Below are positions 1-10,090 of a stretch of DNA of 64,000 nt, piece by piece; positions within the stretch are counted from its first letter, which is position 1; every line of letters begins with the position of its first letter. The position numbers and the translations under genes were made by a program. The stretch is from Trichodelitschia bisporula. Lineage: Eukaryota; Ascomycota; Dothideomycetes; Phaeotrichales; Phaeotrichaceae. Where the stretch lies: contig ML996698.1 of NCBI GenBank assembly GCA_010356995.1, positions 1 through 64,000 of the forward strand, in the 5' to 3' direction. The notes under the pieces were generated by a model. That model was not told the DNA's origin and searched no databases. It worked only from the letters and a program-made list of their open reading frames with translations.

Positions 1-35
1 CTCACCTCAACCCGAAAAGCAAAATCATCCTGGGC

Positions 36-3000
36 ATGCCGTGGATCTGCCACCATTCAGCCACAATCGAGGCCTCACCGGACGGCTATATTACAGTTTT
101 GCTTTCTTCACCATATTGCTTAGAGCATTGCTGCTCTTCACCAGTCACCGTCACGGCCCTCCCCGAGGCAGAAATTGAGGGATACCTGCCCCGGTACAAC
201 GAAGAATCCGAGGCAGTGGAAATTGAAAACGAGGCTAGCGAAAAGCCGAACACCGAACCGACCATCGAACCGACCGCCGAACCGACCACCGAACCGACCA
301 TCGAACCGACCGCCGAACCGACCACCGAACCGACAATCGAACCGACCACCGAATCGACCATCGCACCGACCACCGAACCGACCACCGAACCGACAATCGA
401 ACCGACCACCGAATCGACCATCGCACCGACCACCGAGCCGACGGCCGCCACCGAACGGACCAACATCACCGAACTGGTCCCAAAACCATCGATCCTGGAA
501 GTTAGCGCCACTTACTTCCATCTATTGAGAAAAAGAACGCAGGCCAAAATCTTCAGTCTCTCTCTTAGAGACATTGACCGCGCCCTCCACCCCGCTGACG
601 CGACAAGGGCACGGCAAGAGGAAATGATGCTCGCCGCAGCTACGACAACATCAGAACTTGAGAAGTATCGCAGAAGCAAAGATGTAGACCCCTCTACAAT
701 CCTCCCCAGTCAATACGCAAAGTTTCTCGATGTGTTCTCCAGAAAGGAGGCAGACAAGCTCCCCCCGCACCGGCCCTCGGATCACGCCATTGAGATTCAA
801 CCGGCAAAGTTGGATCAACTCCCGAAGGGTGCTCTTTACGGAATGAGCCGCAACGAGCTCCAGGAACTCGATCGGTACTTGAAGGAGAATCTGTCCAAGG
901 GATTCATCCGTGCAAGTAAATCAGAAGTCGCATCACCAGTGCTCTTTGTCAAGAAATCCGATGGAGGACTAAGATTTTGCGTCGATTACCGAGGCCTAAA
1001 TGCCATCACAGTTAAGAATCGCTATCCACTTCCGTTGATTTCCGAAACGCTCGATCGGCTCTCGCGCGCGAAAATCTTCACGAAACTTGATATCATTTCA
1101 GCTTTCAATCGGATCCGAATCAAGGAGGGCCACGAGCATCTCACTGCATTCCGCACTCGCCAAGGGCTTTTTGAATACCTTGTGATGCCTTTTGGGCTTT
1201 GCAATGGCCCTGCAACGTTTCAGAGCTACATCAACGAAGCATTGCGAGGCTACCTAGATGACTTCGCTACAGCCTACCTCGACGACATTCTGATTTACAG
1301 CGACAACGAGCTCGAGCATCAGCTTCATGTCAAGAAGGTGCTTCAGCGGCTCAGAGAATATGGCCTTCAAGTCGATATCACCAAATGCAGCTTCCATGCG
1401 ACCGAAGTCAAATACCTCGGTCTCATCATCAGCGTTGATGGGATAAAGATGGACCCAGAAAAGATTCGCACAATCACGGAGTGGCCCAAGATCCAGAATG
1501 TCAAAGATGTTCAATCCTTTCTTGGATTTGCCAACTTTTACCGACGGTTCATCTTCAACTTCAGCAAAATCGCAGCCCCGCTCACACGGCTGACCAAGAA
1601 AAATGCCGACTGGAATTGGACACCGGAATGCCAGCGCGCCTTTGACACTCTTCGGGCAGCCTTCACCTCTGACGTCGTCCTTGCTCACTTTGACCCTGAG
1701 CGAAAAATTGTGGTGGAAACCGATGCATCCGGTTATGTCTCCGCGGGGATTCTATCGCAGTACGACGACAACGAAGTCCTTCGACCAGTGGCTTTCTTCT
1801 CTCGGAAACATACGCCCCCGGAATGCAACTACGAGATTTACGACATGGAACTGATGGCCATCGTCCGAGCATTCGAAAACTGGCGTCCCGAGCTGGAAGG
1901 CTCGGCACACCCAATTGATGTGGTCACTGATCACAAGAACCTGGAGTACTTCACAACCACGAAACTCCTGAGCCGTCGGCAGGCCCGTTGGTCTGAGTTC
2001 CTTTCCCGCTTCAACTTCCAAATCCGTTACCGGCCAGGGACTCAAGGTGCGAAGCCCGATGCTCTGACACGCCGGTCCTTAGACTTGCCAATTGAAGGAG
2101 ACATGACCGACCCACGCAATGTAATTCGCAATCGCCCACTGCTGCAACTCGCTCGTATCGAACTCGATGACATCGACCTGGAGAAACTCACGACATCACT
2201 GTCACCAGCACAGATTGTTCTTTCGCCAATCGACCTCGAAAATGCGACGGAAGAACCAAGTACCGAACCAGAGCTGGACTCCGAGGAGGAACTGGCATCT
2301 TATGATGAGAATCTCTCCCTATCGGAGCTTTGGAATATCGCCAAAGACCGCGACACATTTGCAGCCTCGGTCACAAAGGCGCTTCAGGAAAACCACCGAC
2401 GTCACCCACGTGTACAGCTATCGGAATGCGAGATTCAGTCGGGACAACTTTACATCAATGGCAAGCAGTATGTTCCAAACTCGACCCGGCTCCGCGCCAA
2501 AATTTGCAAGCAACTTCACGACTCAATTGCCACGGGCCATCCCGGCCGCACAAAGATGATCGCATTGATGTACCGCACCTACTGGTTCCCCGGGCTTCCC
2601 AGCTTCGTTGCAAGATGGATTCGGAATTGCTCTACCTGCAAGCGAATTAAGCCCTCACGAGAACGCTATCAGGGATGGCTCCGCCCCCTCGAGCCACCAC
2701 AACGCCGCTGGACTGATGTTGCTATGGACTACGTTGGACCGCTCCCACCCAGTACCTTTATGGGAGTCACCTACCGATTTATTTTGGTAGTCACGGACCG
2801 TCTCAGCAAGATGCGCCATTTCTTGCCCACCGTCGGCCAAACTACGGAGGAAGCTGCCAATGCCTTTTACTGGTACGTTTGGAAGCTCCATGGAACACCA
2901 GAGCGACAAGTATCGGATCGCGGAACGCAGTGGCTTTCCGAATTTTGGGAGCACCTTACGAAACGACTTGGTATCGAGTCCCATTTCTCGACTTCATACC

Positions 3001-3890
3001 ATCCGGAGTCCGATGGTCAATCCGAAAGGAACAATCAATCAATGATTCACTACCTACGCGGCTATGTGAACCACCTCCAGAACGATTGGGCACAATTCCT
3101 GCCAGCAGCGGAGTTTGCCGCAAACAATGCCGAGTCGTCAACCACCAATGTATCGCCCTTTTTCGCCAATTACGGGCAAAATCCACGTATTGGATTCGAA
3201 GAATCGCTCGGACCAAGCGATACAGTAGCCGAAGTGAATCGACTGGTCGAGAAGATGAAGAAGCTGGATGAACACCTTTACGAGTCAATGCTAGCTTCTC
3301 AGGCGTTGCACGAAGTCTCAGCAAACAGACATCGCCGCCCCGCAGAAAAATACGAAGTCGGAGATATGGTCTTCCTCAATGCCGAGCACATCCGCACACA
3401 TCGACCCTCGGCAAAGCTGGACAATCACGCACTAGGCCCCTTCCGCGTGCTCAAAGTTTACGAACACAATCCTTTGATCGTCAAGCTCGACCTCCCAGAA
3501 TCCATGGCCATTCATCCGGTCTTCCATGTCAACGTGCTGCAACGAGCTGGGACCGATCCGCTCCCAGGACAAATCATCGAGAATCCAGAAGCCGAGACTG
3601 ATGAGGAGACGGGCGAACAGTACTGGCAGTGGGAAAATATCAAGGCATCAAGACTCAATCGTCGTCGCGGCCAAGTGGAATATTTGATCGAATGGGCAGG
3701 CGATTGGGAGGATACTTGGGAACCCTGGCACCTCGTGGAACAAGATATGCCCGACGCAATGATGGCCTTTCATAACGCCCACCCTACGCAACCAGGACCA
3801 CATGTCGCACCTTGCCACGACAGGAAATGCTGCGTAACTCCTTACCAACCCCGAATTTACGCAACACGTCGCTCACGCCGCCGAAATTGA
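36..3890 (+). CDS. Chromovirus Pol polyprotein (PR end, RT, RNase H, IN, chromodomain), partial
   Basis: Polyprotein that copies and integrates the element. The frame is already open at base 1, reading through the ILGMPW protease tail, so the first Met at 36 is internal and the true 5' end is off-window. Seen in order: a Thr/Pro/Glu-rich linker (about residues 70-145); RT with VDYRGLN, the YLDD catalytic box and MPFGLCNGPATF; RNase H (ETDASG); an H2C2 zinc knuckle (HPGRTK...CSTCKR); an integrase core with MDYVGP, SDRGTQW and ESDGQSER; and a chromodomain (VEYLIEWAGDWEDTWEPW) near the C-terminus. The chromodomain is expected to steer integration toward marked chromatin. Treated as a fossil element; it looks whole in the part seen. 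Confidence 0.93.
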   Translation: MPWICHHSATIEASPDGYITVLLSSPYCLEHCCSSPVTVTALPEAEIEGYLPRYNEESEAVEIENEASEKPNTEPTIEPTAEPTTEPTIEPTAEPTTEPTIEPTTESTIAPTTEPTTEPTIEPTTESTIAPTTEPTAATERTNITELVPKPSILEVSATYFHLLRKRTQAKIFSLSLRDIDRALHPADATRARQEEMMLAAATTTSELEKYRRSKDVDPSTILPSQYAKFLDVFSRKEADKLPPHRPSDHAIEIQPAKLDQLPKGALYGMSRNELQELDRYLKENLSKGFIRASKSEVASPVLFVKKSDGGLRFCVDYRGLNAITVKNRYPLPLISETLDRLSRAKIFTKLDIISAFNRIRIKEGHEHLTAFRTRQGLFEYLVMPFGLCNGPATFQSYINEALRGYLDDFATAYLDDILIYSDNELEHQLHVKKVLQRLREYGLQVDITKCSFHATEVKYLGLIISVDGIKMDPEKIRTITEWPKIQNVKDVQSFLGFANFYRRFIFNFSKIAAPLTRLTKKNADWNWTPECQRAFDTLRAAFTSDVVLAHFDPERKIVVETDASGYVSAGILSQYDDNEVLRPVAFFSRKHTPPECNYEIYDMELMAIVRAFENWRPELEGSAHPIDVVTDHKNLEYFTTTKLLSRRQARWSEFLSRFNFQIRYRPGTQGAKPDALTRRSLDLPIEGDMTDPRNVIRNRPLLQLARIELDDIDLEKLTTSLSPAQIVLSPIDLENATEEPSTEPELDSEEELASYDENLSLSELWNIAKDRDTFAASVTKALQENHRRHPRVQLSECEIQSGQLYINGKQYVPNSTRLRAKICKQLHDSIATGHPGRTKMIALMYRTYWFPGLPSFVARWIRNCSTCKRIKPSRERYQGWLRPLEPPQRRWTDVAMDYVGPLPPSTFMGVTYRFILVVTDRLSKMRHFLPTVGQTTEEAANAFYWYVWKLHGTPERQVSDRGTQWLSEFWEHLTKRLGIESHFSTSYHPESDGQSERNNQSMIHYLRGYVNHLQNDWAQFLPAAEFAANNAESSTTNVSPFFANYGQNPRIGFEESLGPSDTVAEVNRLVEKMKKLDEHLYESMLASQALHEVSANRHRRPAEKYEVGDMVFLNAEHIRTHRPSAKLDNHALGPFRVLKVYEHNPLIVKLDLPESMAIHPVFHVNVLQRAGTDPLPGQIIENPEAETDEETGEQYWQWENIKASRLNRRRGQVEYLIEWAGDWEDTWEPWHLVEQDMPDAMMAFHNAHPTQPGPHVAPCHDRKCCVTPYQPRIYATRRSRRRN
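247..447 (+). repeat. 12-bp minisatellite coding a (T-x-x-P) Thr/Glu/Pro linker inside Pol
   Basis: Tandem copies of a 12-bp unit of the type ACCGAACCGACC encode repeats such as TEPT, IEPT, AEPT and IAPT. Near 333-440 a 60-bp higher-order unit is present twice. The tract sits between the protease tail and the RT, where chromoviruses normally have a variable spacer. The repeat keeps the frame because the unit is a multiple of three. Confidence 0.9.
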
Positions 3891-3929
3891 CACTGCGTCG
3901 CAGGAGCTCCGCCCTAAACGGGGGGGTAC

Positions 3930-4200
3930 TGTCACGGCATACGATGGACTATTGGCATTCGATGCCGTTCGACCGGATTCTAGAATGTTCTGTTGGATCA
4001 GTAAGCATCTTCGAAGTATCTCCATTTGTTTCCATTTGTTTCCATCTCTTTCTGTGACTCATGTATAGCATGAGCCGCATGGAGGTATTTATACTCGACT
4101 GCTCATCGTCTTGATTTCGTTCTCCGTCTCTTGTCTTGTACTCAAACCTTAGCCAAAGATTGAATACATCAAATATATTGTCACTTGCATCGCCCTGACA
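3930..4200 (+). repeat. 3' LTR of the chromovirus
   Basis: A 271-bp LTR begins TGTCACGG just after the purine tract and ends CCTGACA, so its ends form the inverted pair TGTCA/TGACA. It contains AT-richer sequence and a TATA-like stretch (about 4088-4093). The 5' LTR and the left target duplication are outside the window, so boundaries rest on the terminal inverted repeat and the tract. Confidence 0.8.
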
Positions 4201-4323
4201 GGTAACTAGCCATAGACGGGACGCTCGTTGTCATGGCCTCCCTGCCAATGCGTTGCTGCTGAACAATACCACGATGCAGCCGCTCGGTGCCAAGCCCAGG
4301 ATTCACTGCCACCCCACACCTGC

Positions 4324-4482
4324 TGTCAGGGGCGTGCAAAAGTGTGGAAGTCACGATGGTATGGTGCAGGCATGAACAAGTTACTTCCACAAAGATCTAT
4401 CTTGTCAGGGGCGTGCAAAAGTGTGGAAGTCACGATGGGTATGGTGCAGGCATGAACAAGTTACTTCCACAAAGATCTATCT
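4324..4482 (+). repeat. Two tandem copies of a 79-bp unit
   Basis: Unit 1 starts at 4324 and unit 2 at 4403 (TGTCAGGGGCGTGCAAAAGT...). They differ by about one inserted G. Within each unit GTGGAAGT and ACTTCCAC form an inverted pair about 35 bp apart, so each unit can fold as a hairpin. No protein is encoded. Confidence 0.9.
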
Positions 4483-5010
4483 GAAGGGCGAGCCGCCAGA
4501 CTCTTGAGCAGTTTGCGCTGCCGTCTGCCTAAGGCATGGCGGGGTGCGAGAAGGCTGGCGTGACGTGGCAGCAGCCGCGGGGGAAGATCGCGGGGAGCCA
4601 ATGAGGTTAAGGCCCGGCATTGGTCTCCCACGACATATCTGAAGGGCGAGCCGCCAGACTCTTGAGCAGTTCGCGCTGCCGTCTGCCTAAGGCATGGCGG
4701 GGTGCGGGAAGGCTGGCGTGACGTGGCAGCAGCCGCGGGGGAAGATTGCGGGGAGCCAATGAGGTTAAGGCCCGGCATTGGTTGTCACGGTATGACACCC
4801 GGTTTCTGTTGCTCCATGGGCTCGCACCATCACCGGGTTTGTATGGGGCCTGGCGCTGTGCCAAGCCGCCACACTCACACTCGTACACCAGGCCTACTTA
4901 CCCGCAGTCCCTGACACCTTTACTCCGTAGCTTTACAATCTACGTCTTACCCACATCTTGATCGTGCATGCGTGATTGTTGACGGTGACATTGGTCTCCC
5001 ACGACAATTA
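4483..5010 (+). repeat. Two tandem copies of a 158-bp unit, second split by a solo LTR
   Basis: Copy 1 starts at about 4481-4483 and copy 2 at 4639-4641 (GAAGGGCGAGCCGCCAGACT...). Copy 2 stops at CATTGGT (4782), is interrupted by a 208-bp LTR, and resumes at 4991 with TTGGTCTCCCACGACA, exactly as in copy 1 (4619-4635). The copies are nearly identical, so the duplication is recent. Function unknown. Confidence 0.88.
4783..4990. mobile_element. Solo LTR with 5-bp target site duplication
   Basis: A 208-bp sequence begins TGTCACGG and ends GGTGACA (inverted TGTCAC/GTGACA ends). It is flanked by TTGGT at 4778-4782 and 4991-4995. The empty site is preserved in the neighbouring repeat copy, which proves insertion. 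There is no internal coding region, so this is a solo LTR left after LTR-LTR recombination, from a family related by its ends to the chromovirus upstream but of different length. Confidence 0.85.
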
Positions 5011-5229
5011 TTTTCAGTCATACACGGCATTTAGTGCATTTGATGTCCCAGACGTTGCCCGTGACAGACGATTAATACGAGGACTGCGCCGATGACCGCG
5101 CCGATAAACCGCGATAAGGGCCGTAGTAAGAACCGTAGTTCGAAAAGGGATATAACAGATGGACAGGTAGGCAAAAAGAGGCATATGAGGGTATTTATAA
5201 ATAATCTACACAGTACTTAGGTCCTTCAA

Positions 5230-5988
5230 TTACTTTTCCCAGTCTCCTTCACGTCTTCTTGGCCGTAGAGTACAAAACGTCCCGAAGGCGAGAAGCTGCA
5301 TCGCGGTCGCAATCCACATAAACGCCAGCATTGCAGGCCCAACGGTAGCATGGATATTCAAGTTGTCTGTGCCTTTTAGGACATTCCGGATTACAGTGAA
5401 CAACGCCGTAGCCATTATGCTGGCGGCAAGGGTGCTGAGCGCAACGATGCCCATTGCGATGTATGCTGCGAAGAAAACGCCACGGGACAGGCGAGGGACA
5501 CACGGCGCGAAAAGGCAGAACACAAAGGTGAAAATGGTACTGATGAGGAAGAGTGCGAAGATCGCATGCGAGATGCGGCGGACGAGGGCAAGGCTGCTGC
5601 GGTACTCGGCGGAGATGTCGGTGGCAAAAGCGCTAGAACCTGCGGCAACAGCGTTGAAGACGATAGCGACCGGGTCGAAGTAGTAACTCGCTTGTGGCCG
5701 AGAGCAATAGGTGATGCCCGCTTCAGTGGTGCCGGAGCAGTAGTTCCACAACCCAATCTTGTAAAAGTCCCGCAGGCCGATGCTGTGCACGAGGTCGTTG
5801 ATCTGCACGGCGTTCGGGACATTGTCGGGAATGACGTTGGCGACGTCGATGGAGAGGAAGTAGATGTTGTTGAGGGCGCGGTTGCGATGCGTGTTGCCAA
5901 TTTCAATGAGAAGGAGAAAGGTCAGACTGATGACGAGCAGGAAGATGGGTATTGCGGCCGGGCTGAGGATGCGGCGAAGTGGCGTCAT
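5230..5988 (-). CDS. SUR7/PalI family membrane protein
   Basis: A 252-aa intronless gene. Four hydrophobic segments lie at about residues 10-29, 141-164, 171-197 and 215-239. The large loop after the first carries the family signature GLWNYC (79-84) and a second Cys at 95. SUR7/PalI proteins sit in the plasma membrane; yeast Sur7 marks eisosomes and affects wall and sphingolipid balance, while PalI takes part in ambient pH signalling. The basic tail (RPRRRE) is cytosolic. Length and topology are usual for the family. I cannot separate the Sur7 from the PalI branch; the short C-tail argues against a full-length PalI, which has a long disordered tail. Confidence 0.85.
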   Translation of the reverse strand: MTPLRRILSPAAIPIFLLVISLTFLLLIEIGNTHRNRALNNIYFLSIDVANVIPDNVPNAVQINDLVHSIGLRDFYKIGLWNYCSGTTEAGITYCSRPQASYYFDPVAIVFNAVAAGSSAFATDISAEYRSSLALVRRISHAIFALFLISTIFTFVFCLFAPCVPRLSRGVFFAAYIAMGIVALSTLAASIMATALFTVIRNVLKGTDNLNIHATVGPAMLAFMWIATAMQLLAFGTFCTLRPRRREGDWEK

Positions 5989-6502
5989 TGCGAGGTGCCG
6001 AAATCAGCATGCGGAATCCGCGGTGGTTGGCGCTGGTCGACGAGAACTAGAGGCCTTCTGGGACGGACATGAAAGAGTGAGTGAATGTCGCAAAAGAGAA
6101 TCACAGCAGACGCCGCTGAAGATGGAAAATGGCCATGTTCGCTGTTGCGAAGAGACGGCTGATCGGAGTTCCGTCTATGACGCTCAGGTGGGGCAGGCGA
6201 GGCCAGTGACGACGTAGTGCCTTCACTGTAGCCAGCACAAATGTGGAGCACGAGATGGTCACCCGAGAAGGGACGGGCCGTCACTGCGGAATACTCAGTT
6301 CAATCAAAATCATTCTGCCAAAAGTGGCAGGGCTGCCGGAACACGTTCGTCTCTGTGGGTCGGATAGCCATTGCCAGACGAGGCTGAGCGGCGTCGTATG
6401 GCAGCGTAAACACCATGCCCCCGTCTATTTGCCCCAGCATCACCGGATCCTCCCTGCTGTGCTCCATCATCGGCTCAGCATCCACTAGCATCCCGCATCT
6501 CC

Positions 6503-7740
6503 ATGGCATACCTAGCGACGTTGTTCCTCATCATCTCATCCATACCGGCGGTATACCCGCAGTCCATCAAAACAACAGCAGCCACCCTGGTCGGCGACGA
6601 CACGCTGCTAACCGACGTAACCTACATAACCCCATCAACTACAACCCTCTTCCATTATGACACACGCACCACACCATGGTTAGAGCATGGCAGCCCCACG
6701 CCGGCGTGCAACGGCTGGCCAGAGTTTTGCTCGCGGCGTTTCTCGGACATCACACACGTGGGGGCGCACAACTTCGCGTTTGCGCGCAAGCATAACGGGG
6801 CGAGCAACCAGGCGCTGAGTGTGGCCGACCAACTGAACGACGGGATCCGCATGCGTGCGTCACGCACTGCTTCGTATCGCCGCTGACCCACGCAGTCCAG
6901 GCTCAGGTCCACTTTCACAACAACACTCTCACATTGTGCCACACGTCGTGTCACCTGCTCAATGTCGGTCCCCTCGAAAACCACCTCGAGCTTATTCGGG
7001 CGTGGATCGCAGAACACCCGAATGACGTGGTGACGCTACTGCTGGGCAACGCGGACCGGGTGCCGCCGCAGACGTTCCTTGAACCATTTGAACGCACCGG
7101 ACTGATGCAGCATGTCTTCAGGCCACCGCAGGTCCCGCTCCCGCGCGACTCGTGGCCCACGCTGCAGAAGATGATCCAAAGGGGAGAGCAGCTCGTCGTG
7201 GTGCTCGACTACGGGGCAGACCAGACGCAGGAGTCATGGTTGCTAGATGAGTTCACACACATCTGGGAGACGCCGTTCTCGCCGACGAATGCCAGCTTTC
7301 CGTGTACAGTGGAGCGTCCGCCGGGGCTGGACCCCAAAGCCGACGACCGCATGTATATCGCGAACCACAACCTCAACACGCAGATCAACCTGCTAGGCAC
7401 GTCGTTGCTCATCCCAAACAGGGTCGCAATAAACCAGACGAATGGCATGGCTGGGAAAGGCAGCGCGGGGGCGGCGGTGGAGGAGTGCACTGGTACGCGT
7501 GTTGTTCGGAGTTCAACAGAGCTGACAGTCGCAGCCGCTTGGCATCGGCCGCCCAACTTCCTGCTAGTCGACTTCTACGACTCCGGCAGCCGTCCTGGTT
7601 CAGTGTTCCACGTGGCGGCGCGTGTAAACGGCGTAAAGTACACGCGCCGTTGTTGCGGAAAGGCAAAGGCCGCAGCATCGCAAGCGGGGAGCTCGTTGGC
7701 GGTCGTTGTTTTGGCATTCGTGTGCGCATTCTTGACTTGA
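6503..7740 (+). CDS. PI-PLC X domain protein, probably GPI-anchored
   Basis: A 398-aa protein from two exons, 6503-6854 and 6896-7740. The 41-nt intron has a CTGAC branch and joins GIRM to LQAQVH, the pattern expected for this family. A signal peptide covers residues 1-19. The X domain shows ITHVGAHNFAFA with the catalytic-type His89 and a second His around 123. The C-terminus ends in a Ser/Ala/Gly cleavage region plus about 15 hydrophobic residues, as for a GPI anchor. Fungal relatives resemble bacterial PI-PLC and act outside the cell or at the membrane; the real substrate is not known. The protein lacks the Y, EF-hand and C2 domains of eukaryotic signalling PLC. Confidence 0.85.
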
Positions 7741-8475
7741 GCGAAAAGGTGGTACTGACAATGGCTTCCTGGAACGGCGATGGCGGCGTTGGTGTTAGGT
7801 TCTACAATTGATACCAGTCACCAGTTGTTTCTCCCCCGATGTCCGTCGTCCAGCTGAAATTGTGTATCACGTGTGGATGATGTCTGAACAGCCACCTGCG
7901 CCACTCAAAGGTCGGGCCTCGCATTTACAACCCGTTTCATCCGCAACGCCGGATTCACATACATCAGCCAGCAGCCTTCAAAGTATTTCTCAAACAGTCC
8001 ACGGACAGAACCAAAGGCCTTCATACAATTACCATGCAACCCCGAAGCATTCGCAGATCACCCGCAGAGAACACTGAGCAACGCGAGCAACGTGAGCATG
8101 TTTCGAGTCCATGTTGAGACCGGGAATAGGCCCACCCTGAAACTAGATAGGGAGCCCACGGCTAGCTGCCCCAACCGACGCAACCTTCCCGGCTCGTTTC
8201 CGCTTAACGGGCGGAACGTAGCCCTCCAGTCCGTCGCCCCCAACAGCCGGTTGCGGGTTGGACGTCAAAGCTTCGGCCCGGATATCAAGTATGACTGGCG
8301 GTACTTTAGTTGAGATCTCAATGCGTATAATACATGTCGCGATGAACGCCCATCGGCCCCTCCGCCGACAAACGCCGTCTTTCAGTCCGAACTCAAAATC
8401 TATGTCCGTCCCCGGATTCTTCGCCAGACACCCTGCGGTTAGCCCGCGGCTGTTTCACTCCACGAACACGACCGC
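7741..8475. other. Intergenic, 735 bp
   Basis: Lies between the convergent 3' ends of the PI-PLC-like gene and the DUF1279 gene. I see no convincing gene; short open frames lack family features. Confidence 0.6.
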
Positions 8476-9154
8476 TCAGCCTGCCTTCGGGCGCCGCTTG
8501 CCAATGTCCCAGCCCCAGCCCCGGAGCACCCGCACGACCTTCGGTGTAACGGCGGCGGTCAGTGGCACACGGATGAAGATAAATGACTTGTGAATAGCGT
8601 ATGCGAGGGCGAGCTGTGTCCAAATGCCTATTCTGTCAGTGGTGTCATCACTCAAATAGGCAAAACTTACTGGCGTTGGCTCCCGCGTTCTCGGCTTGCG
8701 CCTCTTCAACCTCGCGTGACCGCCAGCCCTCCGCCCGCTGCACGCCCCACGCCGGTACCACGGTGCCCAGCATGTTCTTCGCCGAGCGCACGATGGATTC
8801 CTCCCAGCGTCCGATCCGATCCGTCCCTAGGAGCCGTACGGCCAAGAAGCAGAAAGGGAAGTCGAGGGCCGAGAGCGCAAAGTACACACCGAGCGCACTC
8901 CACCCATACTCACGCGATAGCTTCTTCAGGCGTGCAGATAATGACGTAGGCTCTGCGGGCTTTTGCGGCGTTTCGGTACTGTACGGCCGGCCGGGCCTCC
9001 GCAGTCGTGTTGGTGTGAGTAGTTGACGGGGTCGGATGATGCGCGTGTGCAGGCTGCGAGGCGTGAACCGGCAGAGGGGGGCGCGGCGCGGACCCGCGTC
9101 GAGAAGGGTGCGGAAGGCGCCAGCCCAAAGTGGCGTCTTCATCGGCATCGTCAA
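8476..9154 (-). CDS. Mitochondrial DUF1279 (FAM210/NAT2-like) protein
   Basis: A 211-aa protein from exons 9154-8671 and 8627-8476. The 43-nt intron runs from GTAAGT to AATAG and restores the frame into IWTQLALAYAIHKS. The N-terminus is rich in Arg, Leu, Thr and Ser with no acid residues, as for a mitochondrial presequence. The DUF1279 domain starts at about residue 74 (SLSARLKKLSREYGWSALGVY) with hydrophobic segments FALSALDFPFCFLAVRLLG and, after the splice, LALAYAIHKS...VPLTAAVTPKVVRVLRGWGWDIG. Homologues (yeast Nat2, animal FAM210) are inner-membrane mitochondrial proteins of poorly defined role. Met residues at 1, 3 and 5 leave the exact start open by a few codons. Confidence 0.85.
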
Positions 9155-10090
9155 TACAAAGCAGAACGAAGAGCACAGTCGTCAATTCCGAGGTCGACCG
9201 TCGTGACGTGCAGCTGCCCGAGCTCCGAAAAATGATCCGGGCGTAAGTTGACCCGGCCGGCGCATTACGTCAGTGCTTATTGCCTGAGGAATGCAGGCTG
9301 ACGGCTTGGCATAAGGGAAGGCCGGTTCGGTGTGGCGCAGCTCGCTGTGGATGTCAGCTCACAAGGCTGTGATTCTCCCGGCCCATTCACATGGCCACAT
9401 TGCACTGTTTATGGTTCTCCCGCATTTGCGCTGACGACCAGGCACCGGATGCCGCCGGCCTGGTAGCATGAATGACCGGCGGCTGGGAAACGAAGCGTGG
9501 CAAAAGGAGATGAGCCCGCATAAATCACACACCGTGCCTGGAACCCTAACAGGGACATGGCCGGTCGCCTTGCCGTGGGGATGTTAATGCAACTCTTTAT
9601 ACTACAGTACATGGAGGTCGATCCTGCGGCGCTGAATAAAAATCTCAATGAGGGGAGTATCGGGAAGTGTATTGGGATGAGGGATGAGAATCAGTTTCAA
9701 TCACAACCCAAAGAGCGTAATGAGTCCCAAAGCACAATGAGTCCTAAACAGTATGAAAATCCGCCGCCACTCGACCAAATGTCACCACCGATAATCAACA
9801 AGTACCTTGTAAATGAGCTCGGTTCCGACCCAGAACCAACGGAACTTGCCGCAAACTCTCATTCCGGACGTCTAACCCCCGCCGACGCGCTCACTTACGG
9901 AACATTTCATATCGCCAAAGCTTACGGGTGCCGCACGCTCCTTCAGCGCGTAACGACCAAAATTCTCCGAATGCAGCTCGCCCAAACGGGTGCTGCATAT
10001 TGAATACGGGAACCAAAGCTGCCTCCCACGTTTTGAGAGGCGCCAGGGGAGCACAGTGCAGCCGAGTTGGGATGCGGAGGACGAAGCATA
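9155..10090. other. Intergenic, 936 bp
   Basis: No convincing gene. An open frame of 148 codons at 9557-10003 (+) has no recognisable domain and no splice context and may be chance. Confidence 0.5.

Larger units (their letters stand above)
1..4200 (+). mobile_element. Ty3-type chromovirus (LTR retrotransposon), 3' part
   Basis: This is the 3' portion of an LTR retrotransposon that enters from the left edge of the window. In order it shows the tail of an aspartic protease, reverse transcriptase, RNase H, integrase and a C-terminal chromodomain, then a G-rich purine tract at about 3917-3926 and a 3' LTR. The order RT-RH-IN-chromodomain places it in the Ty3/Gypsy (Metaviridae) chromoviruses, close in plan to fungal Tf1/MAGGY-like elements. 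The part in view looks whole, with one long open frame. Gag and the 5' LTR lie outside the window, so LTR divergence cannot be used for dating; the open frame suggests a fairly recent insertion. Confidence 0.95.

Noticed and set aside
86-528. Repetitive open frames on both strands over the Thr/Glu/Pro linker
   Set aside because: These are shadow frames of the 12-bp minisatellite inside the chromovirus pol.
3930-4990. 3930-4200 and 4783-4990 as the two LTRs of one element
   Set aside because: They differ in length and sequence beyond the TGTCACGG start, and the second has its own 5-bp target duplication.
9557-10003. 148-codon plus-strand frame
   Set aside because: No recognisable motif, weak start context, no splice support; listed only as intergenic.
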